From contig JAIGNY010001593.1 in the NCBI GenBank assembly GCA_020152595.1, positions 234,001 through 298,000 on the forward strand: 64,000 nucleotides of DNA, written 5' to 3'. This stretch comes from Chiridota heheva (Eukaryota > Echinodermata > Holothuroidea > Apodida > Chiridotidae). Below are positions 1 to 41,222 of this stretch, piece by piece (positions within the stretch are counted from its first letter, which is position 1; each line of letters starts with the position of its first letter). A model generated the notes under the pieces. That model made no database searches, was not told the DNA's origin, and saw only the letters and a list, made by a program, of their open reading frames with translations. A program made the translations under genes and the position numbers.

Positions 1-1010
1 TCCGAGATTGAAGATAGTGAGGAGAGAAGAAATCTGGAGTTCTGGTAAAAGGGACAGGTAATGAAGATATGCTTGATGGAGAGATCGGTGTTACTAGTGG
101 GGCAGAAAAGGGTAGGGGAGCCAGATAAGAGACGGGAGTGAGTGAGAGAGGAGTGGCCGAGGCAGATATGGGTGACAACGATGTCTTCCCTGCCGTTGCG
201 ACTGTGCAGAGGGGTGGTGGTCCTGACTTTGGGCTTGATGGTGTGGAGTTTGATACTGGTTTTGTGATTCCATGAGTTTTGCCAGGCTCTTTTTATGTAG
301 TTAGTTGGAGATGGAGAGACGGAGGTCTGAGTGTGGAATAGAAAAAGGAGAGGCGATGTTTGATAGAGCTTTGTTGGTGGCTCTGTCGGCTCTCTTGTTG
401 CCAGGGAAGCCGACATGGCTGGGAATACAGAAGATAATATTCTTTCCTAAGGAGGAGAGAGTGTGGAGTTTGTTGAGGATTTGTAGAATAAGAGGGTAGG
501 GCCAGAGCATGTTGAGGATGCCAGTGAGGACGGATTTAGAGTCAGAGAAGATGATGAATTGGGAGCGGAAAGAGGGTTCTATGGAGATTAGGGCCAGGAG
601 CAGAGTAGATAGAGGTGTTGTCGGATAGCCTTGAGGAGAGGGTGAGACCTGGACAAGCGGCGGTGGCTGCAGAAGAGCCTTCCTGTGTGGAGCCGTCTGT
701 AAAGAAGAAGGAGTAGTCGTGGAAATGTCTACTGAGTTAACAGTATTTGGAGTGAAAGAAGGCTGGGTTGTGAAGAGCTTTCGTGAAGGAAGACAGACCA
801 AGGTAAACCTTGAGGAGGCGGGGGTAGGAGGGGGGTAATAGTCCAGCGTTGGTGGGATGGTGTATCTGGCAATCGAGAAAATGTTGATGTTGGCTTTGGA
901 GAAGTGGGAGTGCATCTGAATCCTGAAAAGTGGGGGGATGCATTTGTTGAAATTGAAGAGGTTGGTGAAGTTATAATTCACTACACCCTTTCTAAACATT
1001 GTAAAAATGA
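1..1010 (-). mobile_element. RNase H LINE fragment (family A), runs off the left edge
   Basis: A non-LTR retrotransposon fragment read on the minus strand. The open frame at 301-999 contains an RNase H-like stretch with FSDSKSVL and SHVGFPGNKRAD, the usual acidic and His motifs of the RNase H domain found after the reverse transcriptase in I-type LINEs. Bases 1-180 match, in reverse, the pieces at 32345-32765 and 51448-51895, so these are one family. The copy is 5'-truncated near 1010 and its 3' end lies outside the window. The reading frame is broken, so it is not expected to be active. Confidence 0.75.
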
Positions 1011-1046
1011 AGTTGATTGACAGAAAATAGTAGTGGTCGGGTGGGG

Positions 1047-1184
1047 CAGTGGCGTAGCTAGGGCACTATGGGCCGGAGGCTAGTGGGGCCCTGTGGACCC
1101 TATGGTATATAGGAATAATGAAATATTTTTTCACGGGCCCCTTATAAAAGCAGCTGCCTCCTACCCCCCATAGTTATGCCACTG
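1047..1184. mobile_element. hAT-like MITE with 8-bp target duplication
   Basis: The element starts CAGTGGCGTAGCTAGGG and ends CATAGTTATGCCACTG, which is an imperfect terminal inverted repeat. It is flanked by gggtgggg on the left and gggtggag on the right, a 7 of 8 match of the size made by hAT transposases. The 138-bp length and lack of any ORF make it a non-autonomous element. Confidence 0.65.
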
Positions 1185-1896
1185 GGGTGGAGTGGAGATC
1201 CTGCTTTGACTATCAAAACTTTCCACATCTACTTTGTGAAAGGTTTGTCAGTAACTTGAAAGAGGTACAGTAAATAAAGTTGCTGATATATCTGTTTTTA
1301 CTGGTTAGTTTTCTAAGCTTCTATATCAACATCAAGTTTTCAATATATGATTTACATCCCCTTTGGGAAGCCAAGTGGTCTAAGCTCTGGCTGTGCACCA
1401 GTGTGTCTTCCGATGTGCATCATGGGTTTGTTTCCCCGTCTAGCATCATTGGGTTTTCACAAATACTCTAGCTTTCCTCCCATTTAACATATTGGCTATG
1501 TTTTAAGATTTGTTCATGTTGACAGAGTAGGTAGTTTATCTTATTTTGCGGCTCACAATGTTCTTGTGGTGGTTATTATGTGGCTAGTATAGAACCAGTT
1601 TACACAATGCAGTTTGATTAGCACACTGCACATACTGTAGCTCCGCAGCACAGGCGCTTATGAGGAAGAAACTTTGTGTCTGGTGCAATTCTATGTATAA
1701 AAGCGCCCCGGGCTCTTATTACATTAAATACGGTAACTACAATCTTGGACAAAACTCTTTGGAACACTATGTAAAAATGTGTACTGCTTTTTATGCACAT
1801 ATTTTTCTAATCAATAGTGTACAACATCCATACAGCATAAATAATGTCATTTTTGATATAGCGGTTCTTTGTTAATAGTATGTTTTTTAGTCTTAG
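1185..1896. other. unassigned sequence
   Basis: I see no exon, RNA gene or repeat here. The missing 3' exons of CEP76 were looked for on the minus strand and not found, so they should lie left of position 1. Confidence 0.5.
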
Positions 1897-2221
1897 CACG
1901 CCCATAGCCGGGAGGGGGAAAGAGGAGGGGGGGGGGTTCATCCGGGTGAACAAACCCCTTTTTGTTGAGAATGTGCCCTTTTAAAATCTAAAGGAAAATT
2001 AAGCACCTGGAGTTTGAAAGTGACCTTTTGAAATCTTAAGGAAAACTAAGCACCTGGAATTTCATAGTTTGTTGCCCTTTTATACGAAAAACGAACCCCC
2101 CTTATTGTTGAGAAAGTGCGCTTGTGAAATCTAAAGGAATAATAAACACCTGGATTTTTATAGTTTGTTGCCCTTTTATAAGAAAACGAACCCTCCTTTC
2201 AAATTTCTGGCTACGGGTATG
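1897..2221. mobile_element. MITE with internal direct repeats and 7-bp target duplication
   Basis: The ends are inverted relatives (cccatagccggga at the left, tctggctacgggtatg at the right). GTCTTAG is present immediately outside both ends (1890-1896 and 2222-2228). Inside, a block containing 'ctaaaggaaaattaagcacctgg' relatives is repeated about three times (1960-2190). The duplication size fits hAT-type insertion. No coding potential. Confidence 0.6.
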
Positions 2222-2445
2222 GTCTTAGGCTAAACCACAGAAAATACAACATTGGAAAGGGGGAAGGAGGTGGTGAAATAAACAACGACGAAGACAATAA
2301 TCACAACACTAAATATTAAGCTGTTGCAACGATGAACTGTTCCAACAGTTTTGTCCAAGATTAGCCATCAATATATATATATATATATATATATCGTTCC
2401 TTTGCTGTAGTGGCTGTGGATGAAAGGTTAGGAATTGCAGCATAC

Positions 2446-14201
<11,756 letters not shown>

Positions 14202-15373
14202 TTTCGAGTTCAGACCGTAACTTATTATTTATTTCATAAATCCTGTTGTGTCTAACGTTGTTTTCGCTGAATCAGTCTGTGTTAGTTTCAATGTGTCAAC
14301 ATCCGAGTTTACAGAATCCAGATAAGGATTTGTAAGTGTAATAAATCTAGGCCCATAAGTTACAAGTTTTTCCACGATTAAACCAAAATTAAGTTCAGTC
14401 GGCTTGATCTTGAAACTGACAATCAACATGTCAAACAATGTTATCCAACATAGCCTAAAACTGTTTCTGTTTATTTCTCTTGTTAAATTTACCGCGATTC
14501 ACGAGTTTGGTATTTCAAGTGACAGGATTTGAAAGAGTGGTAAAAATGCGAGTTTAATTCCAGGGTGCACACAAGTTTTCTTGAAGTTTCAGAAGTTAGT
14601 GATATTTTTTTGGATATGATGGCAGATGATATGTTTGTTTTGTGTAGCCTTACCATTCGTCCACTACATGAGGCGCTTCAGTATTACGTCTGTAATCGTT
14701 TACCTGGTTTTAGGTATTGGATTTTATTCTCAAAGTTTCTTATCTCAAAGAATCCGTCACTCACCCATTATTGCTGTTAATATATTTGTATAACCCCGAA
14801 TGTCGTAATTTTTATATATTTTTCCGGTGAATTTCCGTATTTAAATATATTAAAAGATATTGTTGTCCTGTTAACTGCTAACCTTGCCAAATTACATCTT
14901 TTATCCTCAAAGTTTTATCTTTTTATTTCTTTTAGCGCTAATATTTTAATATTTTCACCCCTTTTTGATAATGATTTTTACATATTTTTATATTTTCACC
15001 AATTTGATTACAACTTTACTAGTTTTACTATTTTGTGCAATATTTACAATTTAAAATCTTTGTGAGTTGAATGTAAAAGAAACAATTATTTATAAAATAA
15101 ACATTCAATTTCAGTTGAATGCCGAAAATATCATTAATTTTCAATTTTCCTTTTTCATAGAAATTTGTTAATTATATAAACTATTCCACAATGGAATTAA
15201 TCATTATGCAATTACAACAAAAAAATCAATAAAAAAGTTGAAGAAATTTTGATATTTTTGTTTTCATATAATTATATAAAGAATTTTCTTAAATCTGCAA
15301 TTATGGCAAATCACGAAAGTGTACACTGCAATTTTCCTTTTCTTACTGACTTCTCCATTTTTTTTCTTTGCAG
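14202..15373. other. intergenic region upstream of CEP76
   Basis: Candidate promoter region for CEP76 (minus) and, further on, for the MULE gene (plus). I see no TATA box or other element I could defend. A 71-codon frame at 14565-14780 has no recognisable similarity. Confidence 0.5.
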
Positions 15374-17394
15374 TCATGGATCGCACCACATACATTATCT
15401 GGAGCTTGTCCACTCACAGCGATTCTTCGCCTGGACGTGTGTCCCATGCCAGGACAACCAGCGTGACGCCATTCAACTTTTAGATGGTTCTGTGGATGAG
15501 ATCGATGCCGTTGGTGTTACAGGAATGATATTCAGGCTAATGATTGTGGCAACTTGGATGACACCGGTAACTTGGACGTGGAGGTCAGTATACACTGGGA
15601 AACTAAAATTTTAAAGTGTCAATTGCGTTTGTTTTTCACTTTTTAAATTAAACAAAAAGCAATTAATTATTCAATTTTCTGAGTCAAAAGCACTCATGGT
15701 TTTTGTTTTATGTTTATAACTTATTGCCCATGGGGGCACCAGGATTTTGGTCGGGGTGGGGAGGAAGGAAGTTGTGTTGTGTGAAAATAAAGTTTATAAC
15801 AAATTTTTCTTCTTCAGCTGTAGTTGTTCTACCTGTTTTTATATGTACAAATTTTATCCATCTTTTCTATATACACAGGAACAACCTGAACCTTCACCAT
15901 CTCCAAGTGACGTCCAGGATGTGCTGGTTGTTTACAGCTTCGTGGAGGCAGGGTCCATCAGGGGAAGAAGTTGTTTGACAGCCTGGGGTTTTCTTACATC
16001 TTTAAGAAGAAATATACAGGTAATTATCTAAATAACATGCAGCCCTGATATAGAAATTACAATAAGTTTAATTATTCAAATATTTATTTTAATCAATATG
16101 TTCCCTACTTTAATATATATCGTCATTTCATTGTTTCTAGATAGCTCAATCTTATGGAGATGCCTTGTCAGGAGAAAAGACATCCCACACTGCCCTGCAA
16201 CAGTGAAGCACACCGGGGAGGAGTTTCAGAGGGAAACCAAGCAACATCTGCGTGATGCAACACGAGGAGCAGAGACCATGGCACGCATTTGGCAGCAGAT
16301 AAAGGCAAGAACTAAGAAGGATATACATTTTTGAGGAAGAAAAGTTTATGTTAGGAAGATATTTGTTATTCGGTTTTGGACAAAAAATGCAAAGTACTCA
16401 AAATTAGTATCCTGGCGATCGTATCAACATCGTTAATCTTAATTCCCCCTCTGCATGTTTTATGTTTACTGAGCAGTTTAGACATGGTAATGCTTATCTG
16501 AGTAGATTTTAATATTATAATTTTAAATTGTCTTTTTTCAACAATCAATCATTTAAACTTTGTATTGATTTTCAGCCTGGAGACTCAAAAATAAGAAATT
16601 TGTAGAGCTTCCAAGGGCTTCGCCCCTGAACCCCAACCAACACTTTGCTCCTAGACATCGCATGCAGTTTAAACTAAAACTTAGAATTGATGCCCAAAAA
16701 TCTGTTCTTTAGACTTTTCTGATATGAGTCCTTGAATTTTCAATTTGCCTGAATTTGATTTGCCTTATTTGTATATGTTTTGTTTAAAACGAAATATTAC
16801 AAATTTTCATCATAATCTTGCATTTTTTGCAAAAAACAGTACGTCATGTCCGTGTGGTGCGTCAAGTGCTTCGTGACAACAAGGCGACCCCATAAATTGC
16901 CCTGGTTTTCCTGACATGCAACAGCTCCTCCAGACTAAAAGATCTTTCGACGTAAACATCGTCCAGCAGAGCCAAAGGACTTTGATTTACTGGTGAGTGA
17001 TCAATTCCAATTATGTAGATTTGCTTTTGCACAATGAATAGGAATTTAAAATCCAAACTTTACAGAGAGAGGTGTGTGTCAATTCTAAACTGAAAATAAA
17101 CAATTTAAATTAAGTTCCAGAGTATGAAGTCTGTGATTTTGTGTCCATTTTTCCAGGTGGAGCATGTTCCAGAAGGATTTTTCTGGGGGACCTGCGAGTT
17201 GATACTAAAGCGCACTATCTCGTTTTCTTGACTGCTGACCAGCTTCAGTTACTGGCCAAGGCAAAATGCTATTTATAAATTCCCTATTTTTACTTGCAAA
17301 TTTTTCCATAGGTGACAATACCTTCTTCTTTTTTTTTTGTTGCCCCGTTTATTTCATTGTTTACTTTAGACGTATACATTGTTCACTTTAAACA

Positions 17395-17745
17395 TATACA
17401 TTGTTCACAAACACTTTCTGTTGCTAATAATTACAATCATTGTCTTTACAAAGTCTTTTTTGCTATTTACATTCTATACATATATACTTTGTCATTTACC
17501 ATTGTCCCATCCTTCTTTCTGCATATTTATATATTGTTCACAAACACTTTCTGTTGGTAATATTTACAATCATTGTTTTTACAAAGTTTTTTCTGCTATT
17601 TACATTCTACACATATCTACATTATCATCTACAATTGTCTTATCCATCTTGCTACATTGTTTGCAAAACAGTCATTGTTATAGCAATGTTTTCTATGCTA
17701 TGTACATTCTATACACATCCCGATCTTCAACAATAGCATCTGCTT
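17395..17745 (+). repeat. ~133-bp tandem repeat, about 2.6 copies
   Basis: Units begin near 17398, 17531 and 17660 with 'cattgttcacaaacacttt', then 'attacaatcattgt', 'tttacaaag' and 'gctatttacattctatac'. Lies in an intron of the MULE gene. Confidence 0.75.
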
Positions 17746-17759
17746 AAGCAGTTAAGAGA

Positions 17760-18510
17760 TCTCTGTAATGGTAGTACTCGTACACGAGAGATTATACGAC
17801 ACAATACTAGCTACTATACTATACTTGAATGGAATATAATGGGTGAATGCTTAATTAAAGAATTTCAAGAAACGATCTGCACCTGCATTGGTCTTATTCA
17901 AATGCTTGTAGACTTTAAGGTTGAAAGATAAAATGTTATGAAAGTGATTGACTTGAGGTTGGGACTTCCTAGCTCTACATGTATAGATATAATACTTAGC
18001 ATTTATAACGAAAAAATTGATAAGGGATCTGAAATGGTCGAGGAAACCGAAGAAAACAAGACCCTTGTCTAAATTTATAAGGGAGTTGATGGAGAGATGC
18101 ATAGCATCCCTCCAAAAATTGGCAATAATGGGGCAATCCCAAAGTAAATGAGAGATACTTTCATTACAAGTATTACAAAAAGTACAAAGTGGGGAATCTA
18201 GCATACCGAATTTGTGTAAAAAATTATTGCAAGTAAGAACACGATGAATGAAACTAAACTGAAAGTAACGAAGTCTGGAGTTGGAGACCGCCCTATGTGG
18301 TAACAAAAATATTCTATCCCAGTCTAAATTATAAGAGAACTCTTCGCTCCATTTGTTAACACAAGTGGGAGTCTTAGTATATACATTTACAATAGATGAA
18401 TACACAGCTCTGTTAAGAGTGACTTCTTCGATAAATAGTTTTTTTATACAGTTATGCTGACAACCATCGGATACATTTTTGCAAGTTTTCAGGTACTAGA
18501 TATATGTGAA
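17760..18510 (-). mobile_element. LINE 3' end (L1/Tx1-like zf-RVT domain) in MULE gene intron
   Basis: An uninterrupted minus-strand frame (17851 to at least 18405, extendable to about 18500) reads FSYNLDWDRIFLLPHRAV...LRYFQFSFIHRVLTCN, then LCTFCNTC and SHLLWDCPIIANFW. This is the C-x2-C-x-H-x-C zinc-binding tail that follows the reverse transcriptase in L1/Tx1-type elements. Only the last ~220 codons and 3' UTR remain. It is the least damaged LINE frame in the window. Confidence 0.75.
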
Positions 18511-19697
18511 AATAATAAAATGTATCAATAATAATCACTTTGTTTATTTATTTTAATTTTATTCACACAGGAACGCAGACGCAACATTCAAAGTTTGCAG
18601 GATGCCTTTTGTCCAGCTTAACTGGACAAAAGGAGAAAATGCCTTTGTCCAACAAGGAGAGAATGCCAAGCAGCTACCTCTGGCCTTCGCTTCGTCCATG
18701 AAACGTAAGCATGATTACAGGGCAGTTATGCCCATCATCCGTGAAGCCCTTCCAGACAACCCGAAAGTCAGACGAATGATAATGGACTTCGAGGCAGGCA
18801 TGTGGCGAGTCAGCGCTTGCAACTATTGATATCAGCGGATGTGCCTTCTATTGGCGACAGGCGGTGTGGAGAAAGGTAATTACAAATTATATAGACCTAA
18901 AGTTCAGTAGCATGTAATTGGGACAGGGGCAATGAAAATGTATGAAAACAAATGTTGCTGAGAAAACGGGTTCAGAAAATCAACGAAAGAAGTCAGAAAA
19001 AATGCTCAATCTGAAAATTGGTTTTCCAACTTCTCAAGGTCGACAATGTTACTTATTATTATTTTGACGTTCTTAAAAATGTTTTCATCAAATTAACGAA
19101 AGAAGTCAGAAAAAAGCTAAATAAGAAAAAATGGTTTTCCCACTTCTTAGGATTATAATGTTAGACATATATGTTTTGGCGTTCTTAAAATATTGTAAAT
19201 GTGAATGTAACTTCAAAGATTTTCTTAGGGTTGAAAATTTTAGCATGTCTTATAATTTAACATGACTGTTTTTTCCTTCTTCTTACGAGTGCAGGATTTG
19301 GGTCCGCCAACTGCATATAATTGATACAATTGATTAATTATTTTTTCAAATTGTTATTCTTGCAGGTTGGCACAACGTACTCAACAAGGACGCCGGCAGC
19401 AAGTGTCCCTTGTATGGGTTGGTTCAAAGCTTGAACGAAACAGCGAGTTACGTCAAATTACAAGTGTTGCTTGTGTCCGAGGGGAAGCTACGACGCATCC
19501 AGAAATGCGCCTAACGAACCATCCAAACACGCCTGTTCAAGTATTAGGAGGAGTTTGAGGCAGGGGAGAGAACAACCGACAAGCTCCTCCGGGCGTGCTC
19601 CGCTGTTCGGCAACTTAGATGTCTGGGCGTAACTGAACAAACTCCTCGTCTGCCCCTACAGGCAAAAAAGAGGAAATGGGCAGGGCCTTGGGGGTAG

Positions 19698-20861
19698 AAC
19701 CCAATTGTACTCAACCATGAACTTTGTCTTTCTTTTTACTCAAAAAGTTTCACCAAAAATGTATTATTTCAAAACCGTAAAGACGTCACTATGTCCAAAA
19801 TTAAAGACACATGTTCACAAACAAACAATTTATGAACGTCTTGATTTTTAATATTTTATTATTTGCAAAAAAATGACGGGGCTAAATATAAGAACCTTCA
19901 AGCAGTCGAAACTCAAAAAAATGTTATTGTTTTTTAAAACCTTTGAAAGACAGTTTATACACCAACAAATTTGAAATGTTATAATAAATAAGATTTTATA
20001 ATTACGGAAAATTGGTATATGTACAAAATTAGGCACAGTTTGAATCATTTAAAACACAACAAAATATTTTTGCTATATTGGCCTAATAAATGGAATAAAA
20101 CAAATTTTATCAGTACGGAAAATTGGCGTGTGTTAAAAAACTGATCTGTAAAATCATTATTTGAAAATTGTTATTTGAAACATTATTGAAATTTTCCCAC
20201 ACATATATTTATCATGATGAAGTTTCTTTTCAGAAGTGTACGCATGAAACCGTGCCATCCGAGAACATGGATAATTATACATTTAACCATTTTAATCATT
20301 ATGCATTTTTCTTCTTCAGAAGTGTACATATGGAAACGTGCCCACCGAGAAGCTCAGAAGAATTGCACAATTATCCATCATTTTGAGAAATATGTATTCA
20401 AACCCCCATGTATTTAAACCCCATTAAACAAATTAAAAAATACGGGTTTTGATATTGGGGGGCAGAAACCTTTTTGGCATTGGGTCAAGGGGCCCCTATG
20501 GGGTCCAGGATAAAGCCCGGTGGGGTCCTGGGGGAAAAGCCCTTGGTAAACCTCGCATTTTCCAACTTTTAGATACGCCCAAAGACTTTTTTCAAATGAG
20601 GAATCAGCTTTCTAAATCAGGATGATTACGAACAATCTACTATAGCGGCATAAAATTTTGCAATAATACAATCTAACCGCTCCCCGCTAATTAAAAAAGG
20701 TGAAAAATAGCCAATTTGCCCCATTTTTTTTTACAATAGGGGATGGGCCCCCGGCCCTTTTTTCCTAGGAAATTTGGAGACAACAATTTGTCCCCCTTTT
20801 GCAAGAAAAAATCAGGGTAAATTTCAGTGCCGTTTTGCGTAAAGCACGCTTTATTTTATTT

Positions 20862-20892
<31 letters not shown>

Positions 20893-21497
20893 AGTGTATC
20901 TTGATGGTACTACCCAGATCGAAAAAATATTATATAATTCTTTCACCGAAGCATTTACTGAAAGCCATGTTCTGTTCGTGGACAAATTCTACGAGCACAA
21001 CGGTGCTGTTTCTGTGCATAAATATAATTAACTTCGGTTTTAGCTTATCACTTTATTAATTAAAGGAAACGTACAGACACACCAGTATATTATCTAGTAG
21101 CATGATTCCGGAGAGGACCAAATTCACTAGACATTCCTTAAAAAATCAGGACCAGGGGACCCAAGTTTACGGGGGCAAAATTTACTATCACACCGGCGTC
21201 GGTGCCGTTGCATGACTCGAGGTAGGGGTGTGGAGAGGGCTTGGCAAAGCCCAGCGGTATCTTAGTAAATTGCACTCTCCATAATTGTTATTCTCAAACT
21301 TTACTTTCATTTATCGAATTTCGAAATTGGATCCTGCTCTCACAAGGAAGAAACACAGTTCGTAAATCTGACAACTTGGTTTCACACACTCGCACCGAAC
21401 GAAAAGTCTGAAACTCATATTTTTACACCTCGTTAACTCAATTTGTTTTGGAGTCATCTTTCTGCAAAGTTTTGATTTTGCTTTCTGCATAGATAAG
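19698..21497. other. intergenic region upstream of ZFAND1
   Basis: No gene. Two related blocks near 20228 and 20318 ('tcagaagtgtac.atg' with 'cgtgcc') form a degenerate direct repeat. G/C-rich stretches at 20450-20560 and 21110-21260 look like old repeat fragments. The ZFAND1 promoter should lie just left of 21498 but no motif stands out. Confidence 0.5.
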
Positions 21498-38049
<16,552 letters not shown>

Positions 38050-38660
38050 ATATTGCAAAGAAACATGATATAAAAGAATACAAAAAAGTAGATGTGAACA
38101 CTCTATTTTGGATAGGGATTAAATGAAATTATAGAATTGTTTTTTTAAAAAGTGGATGGATTCCTGAATTGAAAGGAAAATTGTGAGAGAAAAAATGGTT
38201 GTTAAAATCTTTCACTGTTGTGGCAATATTGACAAATCATAGTGGAGGAAGGTTCCTGTAGTCATGATCTGATAGATAAACACTACATTCTTGATATATA
38301 AGATAAAATCAATTGATCAATTAGTCAATTGATTGATATTCTTTTTGCTCTTGATTCAAAAAATACCAGAAACTATTAACAAATGTCAAAAGTCATCGAG
38401 GAGGGAATAAGAAACATGCATATACACACCAGGCAGTTAAGCTTGACAACGAGACATTGGAAATAAGCAAATGTGTAGCAAAAACTGACTGAAAATTAAA
38501 AAGTGTATTTTGAGAAAAACTGGAGGAAAAATACCATCTTTCTAACAAAAACTATTAAAATGATATTCTGTCTTGTAAAGAACAGAACCTATATAACTAT
38601 GGGTTGCTCATAGCACTTGGAAGTAAAAGGAACATAATAAGAGGAACTTCAGAAATACGT
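38050..38660 (+). other. ZFAND1 3' UTR / downstream flank
   Basis: AT-rich sequence after the stop codon. The first AATAAA is at 38664, so the 3' UTR may be about 0.6 kb. No other feature seen. Confidence 0.35.
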
Positions 38661-38664
38661 AGAA

Positions 38665-39562
38665 ATAAAAAGAAAGGTTTTGAGACTAGAATTAAACTGT
38701 TGAAAAAATTATGCGATATTAGATCCAGGAAGAGAGATATCAGTGTTGGTACGATTCAACATATTTAGGAGATTCTCCTCTTATGGAGAAAATTATTTTC
38801 CCCGAAAGAGAGGAAAATCTCAGATGCCATTTTGAAGATTACCCATGATGCCTCCAACGAAACAGCATAATGCTATGGCACAGAACTATTATGGGTATTA
38901 TAAATTTTATAACCAAATAGGTCAATTTTATTTTTGCATTTAAAAAATCTATACTTATTAAACTACAAATTATCCGGTTCCAAAATGGATCTCCACTACG
39001 CCGTTTAGGAGATATTTAATGACAAACTTACAAATTCTGGCCTGTTTTCGCTGGGGATTATTGAAGCAATGCAGACACCATCCAGTACCAAACAAGAAAG
39101 AGAATGTCCATTGCACAAACAGATATGCACACAAGGCAGCCTGGTCACTTCGCACATACAATGACCGCATATAAGCTAATTAAAAACCATAGGTCAAAGC
39201 ACTTGTAAATGGAAATCCGGAAGTTACATAATTTACATAGGTTTTTACCTCTTCGGGGAAAAATTATTTTTTACTTGAAGGGAGGGAATCTTCCGAACTG
39301 TTCCAGGAAGGTGCAATCATTGCATCAGCTGTCGGGGAAAGTAGTCTTCTAAGAAAACGTGGTAGTAAAAAACTTGGTTTGGCCAATATAATGCGAGACA
39401 TTGCAGTAACCTGTGGTGGTAACGTGGAGTTGATAACTTAGTTTAAAACTCAGCCAGTGAAATGTTTAGAGAAATACTATGGATTTTCAGGTGTGGATTG
39501 TGCTGCAATAAACAATTTGAGGAGGAAAACTTGAATTCCAGAGCACCATGGGCAAAAGGTAA
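38665..39562 (+). other. coding-like remnant, unrecognised
   Basis: Short frames with protein-like composition: ETRIKLLKKLCDIRSRKRD (38680-38740), then after a gap LFQEGAIIASAVGESSLL and KRGSKKLGLANIMRDIAV (about 39300-39440). A segment with good splice borders follows (acceptor tttcag before 39492, donor gtaaga after 39560) reading CGLCCNKQFEEENLNSRAP. I do not recognise the family. It could be a decayed transposon or host pseudogene. Confidence 0.3.
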
Positions 39563-39799
39563 GAACTTTTCCTTTGAAAGTTACATTTCTGCCATGTTTT
39601 GAGTTTTGAAACTTATTTGTCAAAGTTTTTATAATTAATAATCCCTAAGCTGTTTAATATTCACAGCTTTGTCGTATTGTCCATTTTTTGTGTGGAAAAA
39701 GGACAAGCTTTTTGGTTTCGATGCGATAGCATCAGGAACCTATGCGGCCATGGTGGCGTGTGTATGTATGTGTGTGTGGGTGTATTTATGTATGTGTGT

Positions 39800-40985
39800 G
39801 TTTGTGACGGCCAGGTCATAAGCGCGATATCTCAAGAACAATACATTGGATTCATGTCATATGTGGTACACAGATAGCCCATGGTCTGTAGATATGCCCT
39901 ATTGCTTTTGATGGTGATGTCATGCATATCAATGAGTAGGAGGAGCTTAATGTACAAATCTTGAAATGTTCATATTTTAAGAAACACATTTATGTTTTGT
40001 TTCATATTTGGTCTAATTATGATGTTAGCTGGTGTGTACATGTTCATGACGTAAAAACATTGAATTTTATTAATATGCATAGTGGGCGGAGCTTATTATG
40101 ATTTTGCTAAAAAGAACTTGTAAACATGGTATCTCAAGAATGGTAAACTTGATTCATGTCATATTTGGTACACAGATAGCCCATGGTCTGTAGGTGTGCC
40201 CTGTTGTTTTTGTTGGTGATATGCATATTAATGAGTAGGCAGGGCTTAATAATAAATCTTGAAATGCTCTTATTTTGACAATTACAATCTGTTTTGTTTA
40301 TATTTGTTATAATTATGATGTTAGCTACTGTAGTGTGTATGTTTTCATAGTATAAAAATGTTAAATTTCATTAATATGTGTAGTGGGTGGGGCTTAATAT
40401 GATTTTGTAAACAAAAAGCACAAGTGAACACGATATCTCAAAAACTATGAACTGGATTCACATCATGTGTGGTACACAGATACATGTAGCTCATGGTCTG
40501 CAGATGTGACCTAATGTTTGTGGTGGTGATTTCATGCATATTGGTAAGTAGGCGGGCTTAAAGTGAAATTTTTTGAAAAAGTGAGAAATGAGCAACTGTA
40601 TGTTGGATGTGCATCATATTGGACTTTATAATTTTGTTGGTTATTGTGTACATGCTTATATTATCAACAGATGTCATTAATATGCATGGTGGGCATGGCT
40701 TAATGTGACAGTGCTAAATGATGTAAACACCATAAATGATATATCAGATTTATGCTATATGTGGTACACAGATGGATCATGGTCTGTGCAAAATGTTCTA
40801 ATGTTGTAGTAGTGATGTTATGAATGCTAATGAGTGGGCGGGGCTTACTGAAAAATTCTTGAAATAGGATAAATGAGTAATCGTTTTTGCATCATACTTG
40901 CTTTGAGGAAGTTAATTATTATGCAAATGCTAATGTTGTCAACATTTTTATTGATCTGCATGGTGGGTGTGGCTTATGAATAAAT
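39800..40985 (+). repeat. ~305-bp tandem repeat, four copies
   Basis: Units carry 'gatatctcaagaac', 'tggtacacagatagcccatgg', 'taatatgcatagtgggcgg' and 'gatgttagctggtgtgtac', recurring near 39820, 40127, 40432 and 40735. Divergence rises toward the right end. A TGTG-rich lead-in is at 39755-39800. Confidence 0.85.
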
Positions 40986-41222
40986 GTCATGGAACAAACT
41001 TTTGCATGATATGCAATAACATGACAATTAATACAAATTTTGCAAATCAATCAGCTTATGAAAAAGCGTTGGAACCACAAAACCTTTTGGTTCTGGTTCT
41101 TTTCTGCAAGTCATATCAAAGATCATTTCTGTTTTACTTTTGTGATGTATATGGTGTAGTGTACAATGAATTGAATTGGAAATCACTACCTACTCTTAAT
41201 TTAAACACTGCCTATTCTTAAT

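Larger units (their letters stand above)
15374..19697 (+). pseudogene. FLYWCH zinc finger / MULE transposase-like gene, spliced and broken
   Basis: Coding blocks with plausible splice borders: about 15374-15583, 15879-16019, 16141-16304 or beyond, 16840-16992, 17157-17272, 18571-18875 and 19366-19697. Blocks two and three give a FLYWCH finger (KKLFDSLGFSYIFKKKYT, then WRCLVRRKDIPHCPATV and HTGEEF). Later blocks give the MULE transposase core: DATFK, QLPLAFA...KHDYRAV, ALPDNPKVRRMIMDFEAG, and GCAFYWRQAVWRK, which hold the DDE-type acidic positions and the C/H motif. The C-terminal block is one frame of about 110 codons broken only by TAA at 19512 and TAG at 19545. Elsewhere about six frame breaks each need one base added. 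MULE transposases move DNA elements, but many animal FLYWCH-MULE genes have introns and no terminal repeats, like this one, so it may derive from a domesticated or formerly spliced gene. The third block ends at AAG|GCAAGA, either a GC-AG donor or an exon that runs further. No intact product is expected from the bases as given. Confidence 0.75.

Noticed and set aside
301-999. Stand-alone RNase H host gene
   Set aside because: Sequence continues into LINE 3' sequence shared with other copies, and the N-terminal part is frameshifted.
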